Source: Buddleja alternifolia
Lineage: Eukaryota; Streptophyta; Magnoliopsida; Lamiales; Scrophulariaceae
DNA: 64,000 nt
Direction: 5' to 3'
Assembly: GCA_019426215.1 (NCBI GenBank)
Contig: CM033403.1
Location: 6,408,012 to 6,472,011, forward strand
Positions within the stretch are counted from its first letter, which is position 1; each line of letters starts with the position of its first letter. Shown here in pieces: positions 11,951 to 24,379 of the stretch. The notes under the pieces are model-generated. The model had not been told where the DNA came from. It made no database searches and worked only from the letters and a program-made list of their open reading frames with translations. The position numbers and the translations under genes were made by a program.

Positions 11951-12664
11951 CTCGGACCTCGTCTTGATGTCATTCTTAGAATGGAAAGCATTGGATTAGT
12001 CTTCTAATTAGTTAAAATATACTTGTTATATTATGCGGATCTTAGTTTCAGAAATTAGAGGACTAAAATCTAAAGTCGTGACTATATGTATATACACACA
12101 TATATAAACCTATATTAATCCAACGAGCTACATTAACCATAGTATAGTAATAGAACATGGTTGAGTATCTTGGTCATCCATATCATTACCCGTTGGTTCA
12201 TCTCAAGATCTCTATCATTTTTCTAGGGTCCATATTATAATTGTCCATCAAATCAAAATGAGGAAACAAAAATCAACCAATACCTAATTAAGAAAGAAAA
12301 GGAGAAAAGTAAATAAACAATCATAAATAAATGGAATTCTAGAGAATTTATCACTTAAAAAATTTTGTAAAGAATTCTATGAGTGACTCACAAATTAAAG
12401 TTCATACCTCCTTAAATATACTGAAATCCGAACAAGATCACGTGCATACCCATATCCTATTCCATCATTCACAATCCAAGGGCCCTATCCTAACTTAGTG
12501 CTACAATTGTAATAAATCAATATTTGGTCGGCGGACCAAACAATGGTCTACCACAATTTAAGCTCTGAAAATGCCATGTCTCCCACCATATTACAATCTC
12601 TAACTCTCACTCATACCTAAAACCACAGTCCGAGGAACCTATCCCAGTATAGCTCAGACACTAG
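11951..12664. other. Gypsy leader region with gag deleted
   Basis: Between the protease-like sequence and the PBS there are only about 700 bases and no gag motif on either strand. Plant gypsy gag normally needs more than 1 kb, so it was probably lost by deletion. Nothing else is recognisable. Confidence 0.55.
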
Positions 12665-12681
12665 CCTAAATTTTGATACCA
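12665..12681 (-). other. Primer-binding site of the gypsy element
   Basis: On the minus strand TGGTATCAAAATTTAGG follows the LTR end CATGACA after a three-base GAG spacer. TGGTATCA is the conserved initiator tRNA-Met complement; the next bases have drifted. It fixes the inner end of the 5' LTR at 12685. Confidence 0.72.
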
Positions 12682-15600
12682 CTCTGTCATGCTCCAATTT
12701 TACCACTGAAAAGGGTTCAAACTTGAGGCATGGATTTTAATAAAATTATATCTGAAATAAAACGTATGACAAATATCCTTTAATCAGGTGCTCCGGATAA
12801 ACATAACTGCACATCTTATGAAAAGATACTCTAATGAAAACTCACAACTGGGAAAAACCAAATGTCAACGCCTAGCTATTACAAAGCAAAGATCTTCATA
12901 GAGCACTAGGCTCCAAATGAGTCTCCATGCTCTCCCCTAAAGAGGTCATCTATTGATGGAAGGAAGGAAGTAAAATACAGAGAGTACGTGAGTAAAAGAC
13001 TCAGTGAATGCCCGATGTGTGTCAGGTGTTTAATAAATACATATAATTTTCGGAATGTGTGAACATAATAAAAAAAAATCTTTTTTTTTAACAAAATTGA
13101 ATCTTTAGAAAGCTTCAAACTTAAAGTAACCAATTTAACACATGCATAAATATCAATCCAAGAAAGAAATATATTTTCGTCCAAATAACGTTCAAAAATA
13201 GTAAGCAGTAAAAGAATTTAAAACGGTTATGATTATGATGATCAATTAACCAAATTGCTGATGCTAGGCAACCTTATGACTCCCAACCGATTGTGACAGA
13301 CCATCTTATCACTCTGGGAAAGGAGTGACCTTACCAAACAGAAATACATGCTCGAGTGCATGTGGAACAGATACTACCCAACACAACCACAAATGGGTTT
13401 TTTTTGCATTGTGAGGGGGCCTGGGGACCCGGGGTCCAACCGGCAAGTCCGCTACATCCCAGCGGTACCCTATGTCAACCCAAGCTAAGTTTGATCCAAC
13501 TAACAGAAACAGATCAGAATACAACCATACTAGTCATTGATCATCATAAACAAAAGAGATTTAAAATTGTGGAGAAATAGATAAGTTATCTTCAGGATAC
13601 GAGTTCAGAACAAAAACGTGATTCCACAGTTTTTCAAAAACATAAACTTTTTCTTTTATACAATATATAAATAGCAATTCAAATTTATATATATATATAT
13701 ATATATTCCTTCCAATTTTCAAAGATACTACTATAGGGTTAAGGGCACTCACAGAGTATGATAACCTCAAACTAGTTTGGATGTCGGAAAGTCGGGTATG
13801 CTACCTGTGGCGGTGAAATGAATAACGTATTCAGGCTTAACCTTATGAATACCTAAAAATCTATCCATGATACGCCCTCTTCCTCACTAAACTTGTCCTA
13901 CTAAATAAGGCAATATGCACAACAGAAAAATAAGAATAATCTCGACATATAGGCAATTTAATTGAAAGAATACTCAAGTAAGATACAATTTTGTACAGTT
14001 TTACTATAGAAAATTTTTATAAATTCTCTAGATAAAAATTTTCTCTAAAACTTTGCAGAAACACAAAAATCACTTTTTTTCTTTGGAACATTCCATAAAA
14101 ATTTCAACTTTAATTGAAATCATTAAATTAGGGATTCAATTTTCAAAATATGGTTGTCCCAGCAGATTTTTCAAAGTAGACAGTCTATTTTCAAAATATT
14201 GTATAAAATCCCCTGTTTTCTCAAAAATTCCAAAATTCTGACACAACCTTTCTGACATATGTGTGTATATACAGAAAAAATTTCAAAATAAACAAAAATA
14301 TTCAAGGTTGTCAAATAAGCCAAAATCAGTGGCGTTTTTCAATCCCGCCAAATAGACTGGCAGCTTTACTAAAAGAATTTTAGAAATTTTTGCATAACTC
14401 CATTCTTTACAAAATTTTATAGAAAGACTCACGACACACATATAGTACTTCATAAAATTTCACAAAATCAAATTCACACAGTCGCTTAATTACAGCCTTG
14501 AATATCACTTGCAGAAACAGAAATTTCCATTCATCTTACTTTCATTTCAAAACAAACATGCATGTCCTAGATACTCTTTGAAAACCTATTAAATTTTACA
14601 TGCAATCACATAAGTAAGATTCAAATACACATATATTCATAGGTCTATAACAATTTACTCAAATCCTACCCTCGGTCACACATGCAACCAAAGTTTCAGC
14701 CCCACATTTAAAAATCACCTCATGCATGAACCAATTGAACCTCTAATTCACCAAATCAAGCTTTAATTCAATAATAATTTCACTAACCTAAGTATAAGCA
14801 CATAGTAACATAGATGAGGGTGATTTACCTACTTAGATGAAGAATTGTAGAACAATGTATAGCTAAAACATCCACACTAGCAAGTATAAATGATCTCGGC
14901 AGCAGCTTCTGGTTTGGGCTGTTTCTGAAAATTTCGGTAACTGTTATGTCTAATTGGTTTTCATATTGTTGTAGCTTATCCTCTTAGGAAGAATCTGAGC
15001 TAAAGAACACTCAATTTGAAGGTCGTTTGCTATTTCAAATCTTGAAGAAACCAAAACTGCCAGGGCTGGGTTTTCTTATGGGACTGGCAGATTTTTTTTC
15101 ACTTTTGGTGCCTCTTGTTGGTGGAAGAAGAAGGAAAATGAAAGGTATAGGGGTATATATAGAGTATGAAAGAAGGCTTAAGTGCAATTCTTATTCATCC
15201 TTTTATTTGCCCCTGTCTCCCCCTTTTTGTTTTCTTTTCAAGATGCACCCATAACATAAATATTTTTCTAAACATACGATGCATGGTGTAAGTCCTACAA
15301 CACACAATATATTTTATAATAAAAGTCTATTTACAAATTTTTGGAGCAACAATTAGCTATGCAAGCATGTAACAAAATTCATATAATCAAGTATCGATTT
15401 CAAGAATAGAATGACTTACGAAAATCAAGTATTTTCATAACGTAAATAGGAAGAAAATATAATTCTTACTCTTCCTTCTTTTCTTTTTTTGGAATAATAA
15501 GCTTTATATTAAGAACCTCAACACTGTACACATACACCAGGCATACCTAGGCTATCCCAAAATATCAAATTTACATTTCATAACTGTCCAAACTAGTTCA

Positions 15601-15699
15601 ACAACTAGCAGTTTTCCTACCACTACCAAACACCCTACGATTCCTTTCCATCCAAATGAAGTAGACTATTGCAGCAAAAATAGCCCGCTTCAATGCACT

Positions 15700-18600
15700 G
15701 AGCCTTGTCTTTCCTTTGCTAACCTTTTGCACCCAAAGAATTACCTGCCCAGGTTACTTTCCTACAAGTCAATCCAATCTTTGCCCAGCAACTAAGAAGA
15801 ATATCTTTAGCAAAATCACATTGGAAAAAGAGGTGGTCTCTAGATTCTACATTATCAGCACACAATGGGCAACTCTCATCAACATCAGGCAACCACTTTA
15901 TCAATCGGTCCCTAGTTTTGAGTTTATTATGGGCAGCTAACCACACAATGAATCTATGTCTTACCACATGCCCTTTCCTCCACACAACAGATTTCCACAC
16001 TACTTCATCATTATGTTCCAAAATACGTTCATAAGCATTATGGAAAATTTACCTTGCATCCATGTGTTCTGTACAATATCAAATGCATCCAAAAAGATAG
16101 TTCTGATGGCAATCAATCTTTTCCAGTACCAGGAATCATTGTTTCTTGCTTGCACTATCCAAATTGTTGTTGATCGCAAGTAATAAGCATTGACCCATTT
16201 AATCCAAAGCGAATCAGATTTCTGTGCTATGTTCCAAACTTGTTTAAAAAAGGCTGCGAAATTCCATTTAGCTAGAGATATATTCCCTAAGCCTCCTTCA
16301 TCCTTTGGCCCACAAATATCCTACCATTTTACTGCAGCACTATAGTATCTAGTGGTTTTACCACTCCACAAAAAGGACTTGCAAATTCTCTCTATTTCCT
16401 ATATGGCTGTGAGAGGTATTAGAAAATTTTGGGACCAATACATCTGCACTCCAAATAATATAGCCTTGATGAGTAAGGCCCTCCCAGCAAAAGACAGAAA
16501 TCTAACTGTCCAAGAATTCATGCTACTCAAAATCTTGTCAATGATAGTTCTTGACAGTCAGTCCGAATGAAATTAAATGCACTCCAAGGTATCTCATTGG
16601 TAAGAAGCCTTCCAAAAAACTAGTGACTCTCAACAGTTGCTCCTTATCCTCTTTTTTCACTCCCCCACAAATTAGCTGACTCTTCTCCAAGTTAGCATGT
16701 AAACCAGTTACTGTAGAGAATTCTCAAACAATGCTTTGACTTTCTGTATTGCTTCCATCTTACGTTTACAGAACATCATCAAATCGCCTATAAAGCAGAG
16801 GTTGATGAGACCCACTTTTTTGCATTTAGGGTGGAACTTGAACTCGGGGTCCCTATGCAACTGTCTAAATTCCCTGGACAGATAGTCCATAAAAAGTACA
16901 AAAAGGTAAGTGGACATGGGGTCTCCTTGCCTTAATCCCTCTTCCCTATGAAATTTCCAAACACCTCACCCTGGAGCATAGCAGAGAACTGTACATTTCT
17001 AACACACAACATGATTAGTTGGACAAACTCAAGGGGGAACCCATAAGCATACAATACTTTTTCTAAAAATTTCCAATTGACTGTGTCATATGCTTCTCTA
17101 ATTTCAACTTTTAACACCACCCTAGAGGACACTCCTTTCCTACCACAGCCTTTTACAAGCTCATGGCAAAGAACCACATTCTTAACAATGGACCTCCCTT
17201 GCACAAAAGCACCTTGTGCTTGATCCACCAGTTTGCGTAAAACTAATTTTAACCCAATGCATATAAGTTTGGAAATAGTTTTATATAAAACTAAGCAGTA
17301 AGCAATAGGACTAAAAGCATTTACTGTAGAGGGAGCCTTACATTTGGGAATGAGGTGAAGCAGTATGATTCAACTTTGTAAGAAGCTTCCTCTTCGCAAA
17401 ATAGTCCATAATAGCATCTGTAACTTCATCACCAAGAATAGACTAGGAACTCTTATAGAACCCTGATGTAATCCCATCCAATCCTGGGCTCTTATCCTCT
17501 GGGATAGAGAAAAGAGCTTTTTTCACTTCTGCTCTTGTGATAGGTTGGCTAACAATATCCTTATCCTCCTGTTGCGACATATGTCCCCTAGAAATGATGC
17601 CCTGTTCAATCTCCATAGTCTCTGTACCCTCAGTGCCCAACAAATTTTGATAAATTGCCAGAATCTCTTTTTGAATTTCACTCTTCTCAGTAATCAGATC
17701 CCCCTGACAATTCTTGAGTGCCATAAAATTTCCATGAGCTCTTTTTGTTTTTATTCTAGCAAAGAAGAACTTAGTAAATTCATCTCCATGAGTATAAAAG
17801 TCAATCTTTGCTTTCTGTCTCAAGAACTCATACTCCGTTTTAATGAGCTGCCTAACTTCCCTATACCTACTGTGTTCCCAGCCAATCAAAACTAGATCAA
17901 ATGGAGCCAGAACCAGGGCATTGCTTACCTCCTGCAGCAATCCTCTAGCCTGTTTGACTTCGGTGGATATGTCAGAATAATGTTCTCTGTGCATTTCCTT
18001 GAGTCTGGCCTTAACCACTTTACTCTTTTACACAACCTTGTATATCTTGCAAACCTTTATATCTTGTTGCCATGCATTTCTGACTAGATCTGTGTAAGTA
18101 GGATGGTGTTTCCAACCATTTAGATACTTAAAGGAAGCCCTACCCAATTTCACTTGCTGCAGTCTGAGCACCATGGGGCAGTGGTCAGAAATATCTTTAT
18201 CAAGAAACATCACATTATATCCCTCCATCTGTGTAAACCACTCACAATTTGCTACCACCATGTCAAGTTTGCAGTAAGTTCTTCTCTCATGGTTTTGGTT
18301 ATTACTCCAAGTATACAAATGGCCCATGTACGAAATGTCAACCAAGCCCACATCCTCAAAACACCCCCTCTTAGATTCATTGCCCCCTACATAACTCCCA
18401 TGATGAACCAGTTTCTCATCATAAGTTAAAGTGGCATTCCAGTACCCCATTAAAATCCATGGTTCATTACACTGGTGCTCTTTGATATCCTTCCACAGAG
18501 ACTCCTTATCCAGCTCACCATTATGTCCATACACTGTAGTTAAAATGAACACATATTGCCCACACACATTTTACATGTTATTAACTGGTCTGTGACCTTC

Positions 18601-18847
18601 AACACTTTACAACTAACCCTCTAAGTTCTCTACATTAACCATATTCTGTCATTCTGAGCAGCAATGTAGTTATTTATCACACTCCATTCTTCCCCAAACA
18701 CTCTGCTTATTTTTTGAAAGTTTTGAGGTTCACTCTAGTTTCCACAACAACCATGACATCCAATTTATTAATTGAACATAACTGCTTAACAACAAGCTAC
18801 TTATCATTTGTGTTCAATCCCCTTATATTCCATGCCCCAATGTTCAT
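15700..18847 (-). pseudogene. LINE ORF2 remnant (endonuclease, reverse transcriptase, zf-RVT)
   Basis: ORF2 begins at an ATG at 18847 (MNIGAWNIRGLN) with a stop a few codons later. The apurinic-like endonuclease follows (18028-18567: WILMGYWNATLT, SDHCPMVLRL), then the linker and reverse transcriptase N-terminus (17443-18018: PEDKSPGLDGITSGFYKSS), the RT palm (16932-17228: DQAQGAFVQGRSI, EIREAYDTVNWKFLEKVL) and 16708-16917, where the expected FADD catalytic box reads FIGD. A zf-RVT domain follows at 15719-16021 (RFIVWLAAHNKL, CPLCADNVESRDHLFFQC). The endonuclease would nick target DNA and the RT would copy RNA there. Stops and the lost aspartate make it inactive. Confidence 0.88.
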
Positions 18848-19054
18848 AGTATTGGAGACACCCCCATAGGTAAATCACCACTCTCTACCACACTACCCAC
18901 CTGACTGAGAACTTAAAAAATATTGGTAAGGGCATGCTGCACCTCTATGCTATTTGTTTTTTCTGCCCACATATGTCTTTTCTTTTGTTTTGACTTCCTG
19001 ACTTCTTGCCACTCCTTCATTTTCTCCTTCCCTCTCTGCTAAGAAGTTGTGGCT

Positions 19055-20016
19055 TTATCTCTTTGTTGAGGGGTAGCACTGCTCACTGGGTTTGAGACAA
19101 TCTAGTTCAGGATTTTTCTCTCTTACCACTTCAACTTGTCCAGATACTCCATTTTCCACAACTGTCTTCTTCACTAGCTGAATCAAAACTAAATCAGCAC
19201 CCTCAGTTTGAATCTTAATCTCCTGAGGTAGGTCACTTCCCATCTCTACATTAACTAGGACCCTTTCATAATCTAGTCTAAGCTTTTGAGCTGTCATAGA
19301 ATCCGAATGCAACGGCTCCCCAACCTTACTGACTAGCTCACTAAGTGTATTAGCACCCCATAAGCCGATAGGTAATTTTGGAAACTGAACCCAGACAGGG
19401 ACAATGGTGATGGTATCATACCTTGCTTGCTCACCTCTCCACTTCTGTAAAATCAGCGGTCTGGAATAAAAGAACTGAGTGCCCTTGTTCAAAACAACCT
19501 GCATTTCCTCCTCTTTATCAAATTGCATAATAAATCCACTCTCATGCGTGATTACCAATGGAATCGCAAGCCTTTCCACTGAGTTTTCAAAAAATTACTC
19601 ATCATCGAGACCGGAATATCTTGCCCCAGCACATATGCAAACAAGGAATATTTCCAATACGTTGACTCTGGCTCATGCTCCTCCTTTAATGTGAAAATTC
19701 CATCTCCTGCGCAGCACACTTTGTCAATTTAAGCCACTATCGCAGTCCCTGTTGCCTGCAAACAGCGCTCGCCATGGCTTCCTCCTCTGTCTTTTCTGCC
19801 AGCAGCGCTCCCTTAGTAGGAGCCGAAAGACCTTCTTCTTGTACTTTTTGTTTCTCGATTGATGTCACCTTTCCCTCCGATGTTGCCGCAGGTGAGGATA
19901 GAGTCTCTGTGCTTGCTGGAATCAGGCTCACCTAAGCCCCAACTATGCTTTTTCCCCTCTTTCTCGCCATTTTTAGGTTTGGCGCAGGTTAGCCTGCTAC
20001 AGTGCGCTGAGAGCAA
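19055..20016 (-). pseudogene. LINE ORF1 remnant (DUF4283)
   Basis: The minus-strand frames 19813-20016, a frameshifted middle near 19579-19740, and 19055-19579 together cover an ORF1. The middle resembles the plant LINE pattern YWKYSLFAYVLGQDIP and the last part continues FDKEEEMQVVLNKG, then ILQKWRGEQARYD and WVQFPKLPIGLWG, which is the DUF4283 signature with its downstream linker. In plant L1-type elements ORF1 binds the element RNA. At least two frameshifts are needed to read it, and I see no intact zinc knuckle, so it is non-functional. Confidence 0.75.
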
Positions 20017-20188
20017 AACTCTCTAAACCTTTTTATTGTTTAACCAATTTCCTTACTTACTCTTCCTTTTATTTACTCCATTTTCACTTTTCTTTCTTAT
20101 TTATATTGTGTACGCATATATATCTATACACAAAATATATGCTTTAAAATCTTAGACATCACAATGTCACACCGCGATGAGAACGTCG

Positions 20189-21987
20189 TGTTAGGAATTT
20201 CATTGTTAGATGTTTTGATGATGACAAGATAGGATTTCGTGTTAGATCCCAAAAGAATGTAAGTTCATACTTTCATAGAATATATGTATAAGCATTTGAA
20301 AGTTTGTTAGTTTGTTAGGCTTGTAATTTTTATCTTTGTAGTTTTTAGACTAAGTATTAGATGCCGAGTCACTAATAGAATTCTAGGTGAGTCTATTAGA
20401 GATGAAGTTGAAGATCAGCGTCTAAAGTCAAGTGAAGATGAAGATTTGTCTTAAGCGTCCGTCAAACACTTAAAAGACTATTTCAGGAGTTATGAATCAA
20501 GCGTTCAAGAGAATGTTCCTAGCGCCTAGCTAACGCTAAAGGACTATTCACTCAAGCGATTCACCTAAAATACTTCCTCAAGTCATCCAATCCTCAACGG
20601 TCATTTATTTCCAGCTGAAAATAAATTCAAAGTGCACTAAATGCGACAAGAGAGTATGACTTGTGGACAAGCCACCTTTTGACTAGACTGTCAGCTTTTC
20701 AGAGTACAAGTCTGCTCATGTCCAATCGGAACCAGCATATTTTCAGGAATGTCAAAGCGAAACTATTTAACGTGTCTGCGTGAGAGACACGCGTCTGACT
20801 GTGTCCAACAAACAAATCCCAAGGCCTCTATAAATAGTATCCCTCCTCAGCAAAATCAGATAGTAGAAAAGAGAGCAAAAGGAGAGCCAAAAATTTTCTG
20901 AAATTATTTGAGAGAAAAGCTTTCAAACTCCATAGCCAAATTGGAATTCAAGAAAGTTAATTCTTTCAACAAGCAGTATTTTTGTGTAAGAGAAGCTTGT
21001 TGAAGAAGATCTTTCTTGAAGCTCCAATATCCCTCAAAGCTTCTCAAATACATTCGAAGAAAGTCACCGATATCTCAAACACCTTTAAAGAAGAACCCTA
21101 ATTTCCTATTGACATATCCCAAGTTGTTTAAACTTCCCAACATCAAACAAACCAGTGACAAGTTGTTGATTTCACAAGCAGTATTTCTGAGTGAGAGAAG
21201 CTTGTTGAAGAATGTCTTTATTTCTGAAGTCTGAGTGATCAAGGAGCCCGAGATCATCTTCCGAGGATTGAAGCGTCTTGTAGCAGAAATCTGTGTGACC
21301 AGGAGCTCAAGCGTCGACATCCTTTTGTTTCCTATTTTGTAGAAGTCTCTGTGTGACTCTTCGATAATCAATCTAGTGGATTGCCTCCGAGTGCAAAGGA
21401 GAACAAGGATGTAGCTGGGATTACACCACCCAGTGAACCTTACAAATACTTTGTGTCCTTTATTGCTTTATAGCTTTACATTGCATTTGCATATTATATC
21501 TCTAAAAAGCTTTAAAACAGTTAAGCGACTATTTGCAAAAAGAGAACGCTAGGCTTTCAAATCAGTCTTAAGCGCTTCGCCTAGCGCTAAGCCCTCTAAG
21601 CATTCAAAACGTTTTTAAAGAAAAGCAAATAAGGAAAAACTTTGTGACGCTAAACACTTTCAAAGAGAAGACTTATAAAATCATTCCGCTGTGCTAACCC
21701 TGATCAAAGAAGTGAACGCTTAAACCTATCTGGTTAGAGTATTCAAACCTTGAAGTCTAAGTTAAATTTATCAAAACAGTCTTCAATAGACGCTTAGCCA
21801 AAGCGTCTACCTGTTCAAGTAAACGCTTAGCCAAGCGTCTACAATTGTAAGTGTCTAGTCAAGCGCTTACGTTTTCAAGCGTCCAAAGCAATTTTATACG
21901 AGAGTTTTCGAAATCAGAAAAAGACTTCAGGGTCTATTCAACCCCCCCCCCCTTCTAGGCCCTTTTGTATGCCACGTGGGACCAACA
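20189..21987 (+). mobile_element. Solo LTR of a SIRE-like copia element
   Basis: The LTR starts TGTTAGGAATTTCATTG and ends GGGACCAACA, 1799 bp, flanked on both sides by CGTCG (20184-20188 and 21988-21992), a perfect 5-bp TSD. Related LTRs occur at 60455-61763 (inverted) and 61766-63096; the latter leads into a copia UBN2-type gag, which supports the family assignment. A C-run followed by TTCTAGGCCCTTTT lies close to the 3' end and recurs in the inverted copy. No internal sequence is present, so it is a solo LTR. Confidence 0.9.
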
Positions 21988-21992
21988 CGTCG

Positions 21993-22693
21993 AGTTCTGA
22001 AGGAGGGGTGATTGTGAAGCTCAGTGTCTCATATGAGAAAAATATAAAAAAATTAAAATATATTTAAGCTTTAGGCAAAGAACTCATGTGCATTTATTGG
22101 ATTACCATTTTAGACAAGTGCTTCAGAGTCTAATATCAGAATGCACACCGTGGGTTTGGAAGAAATTCTCGCGTCCAACAGGATCACGGGTCCAGAGCGT
22201 GACAATTTTTTTGGCAAAAAATGAGCGAATGAGCTTCACGGACATAACTTGTCATTAGTCAACAATAAAACATCTTTGGGACCAGCTTTACAATCGCTCA
22301 TATCCTACGAAACCAATATTGAAATTTTCTCGTATTTTTATTTTCATTTCTCAATTTTACCTGTGAACGCTAATATGGGTCACACCACTATTTGGTCTTC
22401 AATTTTAGCTCGTTTGCCCATCTATGTTTGGAGTGAAAACACTATTTTGGTGAGTGTTCCATCTTGTTATATAATCCTGTTCAGACTTTTTTACGTGACA
22501 AAACCACATTTGTCAAAGCTAAAAAGTTAAACTTTGTGTTGTAATCAACACTACAAAAATCAAGTGTTCGTAATTGACAGAGCATAGTTGCGCCAAACTG
22601 GCCCTTAATCATGGTTTTAAATTTAGGATTTCCAGGGTGGAATGAAATCTCACTTTTAGTCAAATTTTGCAGAATACCCATCGAAATTTCAAC
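21993..22693. other. Non-coding sequence between SIRE-like solo LTR and Athila
   Basis: Removing the solo LTR joins 20162-20188 to this stretch, and removing Athila joins its end to 35572. Phrases such as CAACAGGATCACGGGTCC and GAGCGTGACA have the look of old gypsy LTR sequence, but I cannot find a partner LTR or coding region and leave it unassigned. Confidence 0.35.
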
Positions 22694-22698
22694 AGTCA

Positions 22699-24361
22699 TG
22701 ACACGCTAAAAGCTAACGTGCTATGATAGCAAGTGCACTAGACGTATGTAGTAATAAGTGGACCAAAAGTCCGGGTTGTCGAACCACGGAAACTTGAATT
22801 TTAGTTTATGATTAATGAAAATGAACAAAAGTAGATTGCAATAAAACGAGTAAGCAATTAACGAACCAAAAATAAACGTACTATAGATTTAATCTCACGT
22901 ATGATAAAATGACTAAGGTACATGCTACAACCGAATCTACTCGTCAATATATATGAGCTACTCTTCGAATTATTAGACTCCTATTGCTTTGGTGGAAACT
23001 CCTAAATTAACTATTACCCGATGTCTCGGCACATAATAATCCTATGATTAATTGACGGTTCTCTAAATATGTCTATCCGAGAATCTAATCAAAAATCACG
23101 CATTAACGTTCTAGAGCTTCCCGAACGAATCCGGCTAACAACACCCGGGAATCTTTACCTATTTCTAGGGCAATCCCTCATTTGTTTCGGATGATGTGTT
23201 AATTTTCTTGCACCCTAATCTATTTTCTCTCGAACAACTAGATTAGGCAAGATAGCAAGCATATGGTGATCAAACACATGATTGGAATAAAAGCATAGAA
23301 TTAACACACAAAGCAATAGGAGAATTAATACAAAGAGCAACTTCACATATATTGATTCATAAATTTGGCCTTCACATGGCCTTAGTTCTACAATATTAGC
23401 CTCTCATCAAAGCCTTAAGAAAATCTAATACAAACATATACATACTCATGGAAATAAACATGTAAATGCAAATAATTAAAACTCCCTCAATTGATTGATG
23501 ATGGATCTTTGCTCTCTTGATCTTCAATCCTTAGCTCCTCTCTCTTTGTTCCCCTCCAAAAGTGATGAAGAAATGGTGATGAATGATGATGAGTGAAAAG
23601 TGATGGCCAAAATGCCTCTCTCTCTCTCCTCCTCCCGATCTCTCCGTCAATTGTGCTCCAAAATCCTTAAGAAGACCACCACCAATCAGCTCCTCATGTG
23701 TGCCCCCCCCCCCTAGTGTGTCCTCCACTACTCTTAAAGTGAGTAGTATAAAATTCCCTAAAGTAGATCTAGTAAGAAACATACTTATGACATCCCTCTC
23801 CTACATGTGATGACCTCTTGGCTTTAAATGTTCCATTCCCCCATCAAATGATGATCTTTTGGCTGAAAGGAATCAAATCTCGGATGTGGCCACGCCTAGG
23901 CGCGGGAATTATGGCGCTCGGGCGCCGTCAGCAGAATGTTGGGAGTATTTGCCTCTGTCTGGCGCAGTAATTGTATTTCCTTCATAACGCTCTCCACAAA
24001 ACTCCGATTTGGATGATTCAAGTCCTCATTTGAAGCTAACACATAGTTCTACAACTTTGTAGAAGGAAACTTCATCCAATTCGGTCTCTAAACATAAGAA
24101 AATAGCGCTCAACCGTGGAAACAAATGCAGATACGGCGCCCGGGCGTGGGCAAGATGGCGCCTAGGCGTAGGGGTGCGTAGCAATTTGGCCTAAACTTGT
24201 TTTATACGTCATTTTTCATCCCGTTCTTTGATTGTATCCATTTAAGACCTGAAATCACTTAATGCACGAATTAAACGCACATGTGGCAAGAATCAAGCGA
24301 TAAATGAACCTAAGACATAAACGCAAAGGGGCTTAAAAACACGTAAAAATGCCTCTTATCA
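22699..24361 (-). repeat. Athila 3' LTR
   Basis: This 1663-bp LTR, TGACACGC to CTTATCA on the plus strand, is nearly identical to 33901-35566. On the minus strand it begins TGATAAGAGGCATT beside the polypurine tract. It contains four GC-rich near-palindromes (23893-23904, 23913-23926, 24135-24147, 24157-24169) and an 11-base C run near 23703; the other LTR has 13. Confidence 0.94.
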
Positions 24362-24379
24362 ACACCCCCACACTTATCA
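24362..24379 (-). other. Athila polypurine tract
   Basis: On the minus strand TGATAAGTGTGGGGGTGT directly precedes the 3' LTR, the expected place for the plus-strand primer. The 15 bases CCCCCACACTTATCA recur at 25642-25656, 1.3 kb inside the element. Confidence 0.8.

Larger units (their letters stand above)
15478..20055 (-). mobile_element. L1-type LINE, about 4.6 kb, with 13-bp target-site duplication
   Basis: The element is bounded by CTTACTCTTCCTT at 15465-15477 and at 20056-20068, a perfect 13-bp TSD. The uninterrupted target sequence is visible in the gypsy 3' LTR near 6764, which proves the insertion. On the minus strand the element runs from a 5' leader near 20055 through ORF1 (DUF4283) and ORF2 to a short A-rich tail beside 15478. 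Length and both ends suggest a full-length insertion that has since decayed. Confidence 0.9.
12685..20161 (-). repeat. 5' LTR of the gypsy element, split by a LINE
   Basis: The LTR occupies 12685-15477 and 20069-20161 on the minus strand (TGATGTCTAAG at 20161 to CATGACA at 12685), about 2.9 kb without the LINE. Its outer part matches the truncated 3' LTR at 6422-6860. An AT microsatellite lies near 13686-13707. The bases CAATG after 20161 would be the TSD, but the other end is truncated and cannot confirm it. Confidence 0.78.

Noticed and set aside
13686..13707. AT microsatellites (also near 41975, 50693 and 60049) as replication origins or matrix sites
   Set aside because: Simple dinucleotide repeats; no further evidence.
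20162..20166. CAATG as TSD of the gypsy element, with CAATG also at 6421-6425
   Set aside because: The AATG at 6422 belongs to the LTR homology and the 3' LTR is truncated, so the match is likely chance.
21940..21952. C run in the SIRE-like LTR as a polypurine tract
   Set aside because: It lies inside the LTR, about 40 bp from its end, and is conserved there in the inverted copy, so it is LTR sequence and not the primer site.
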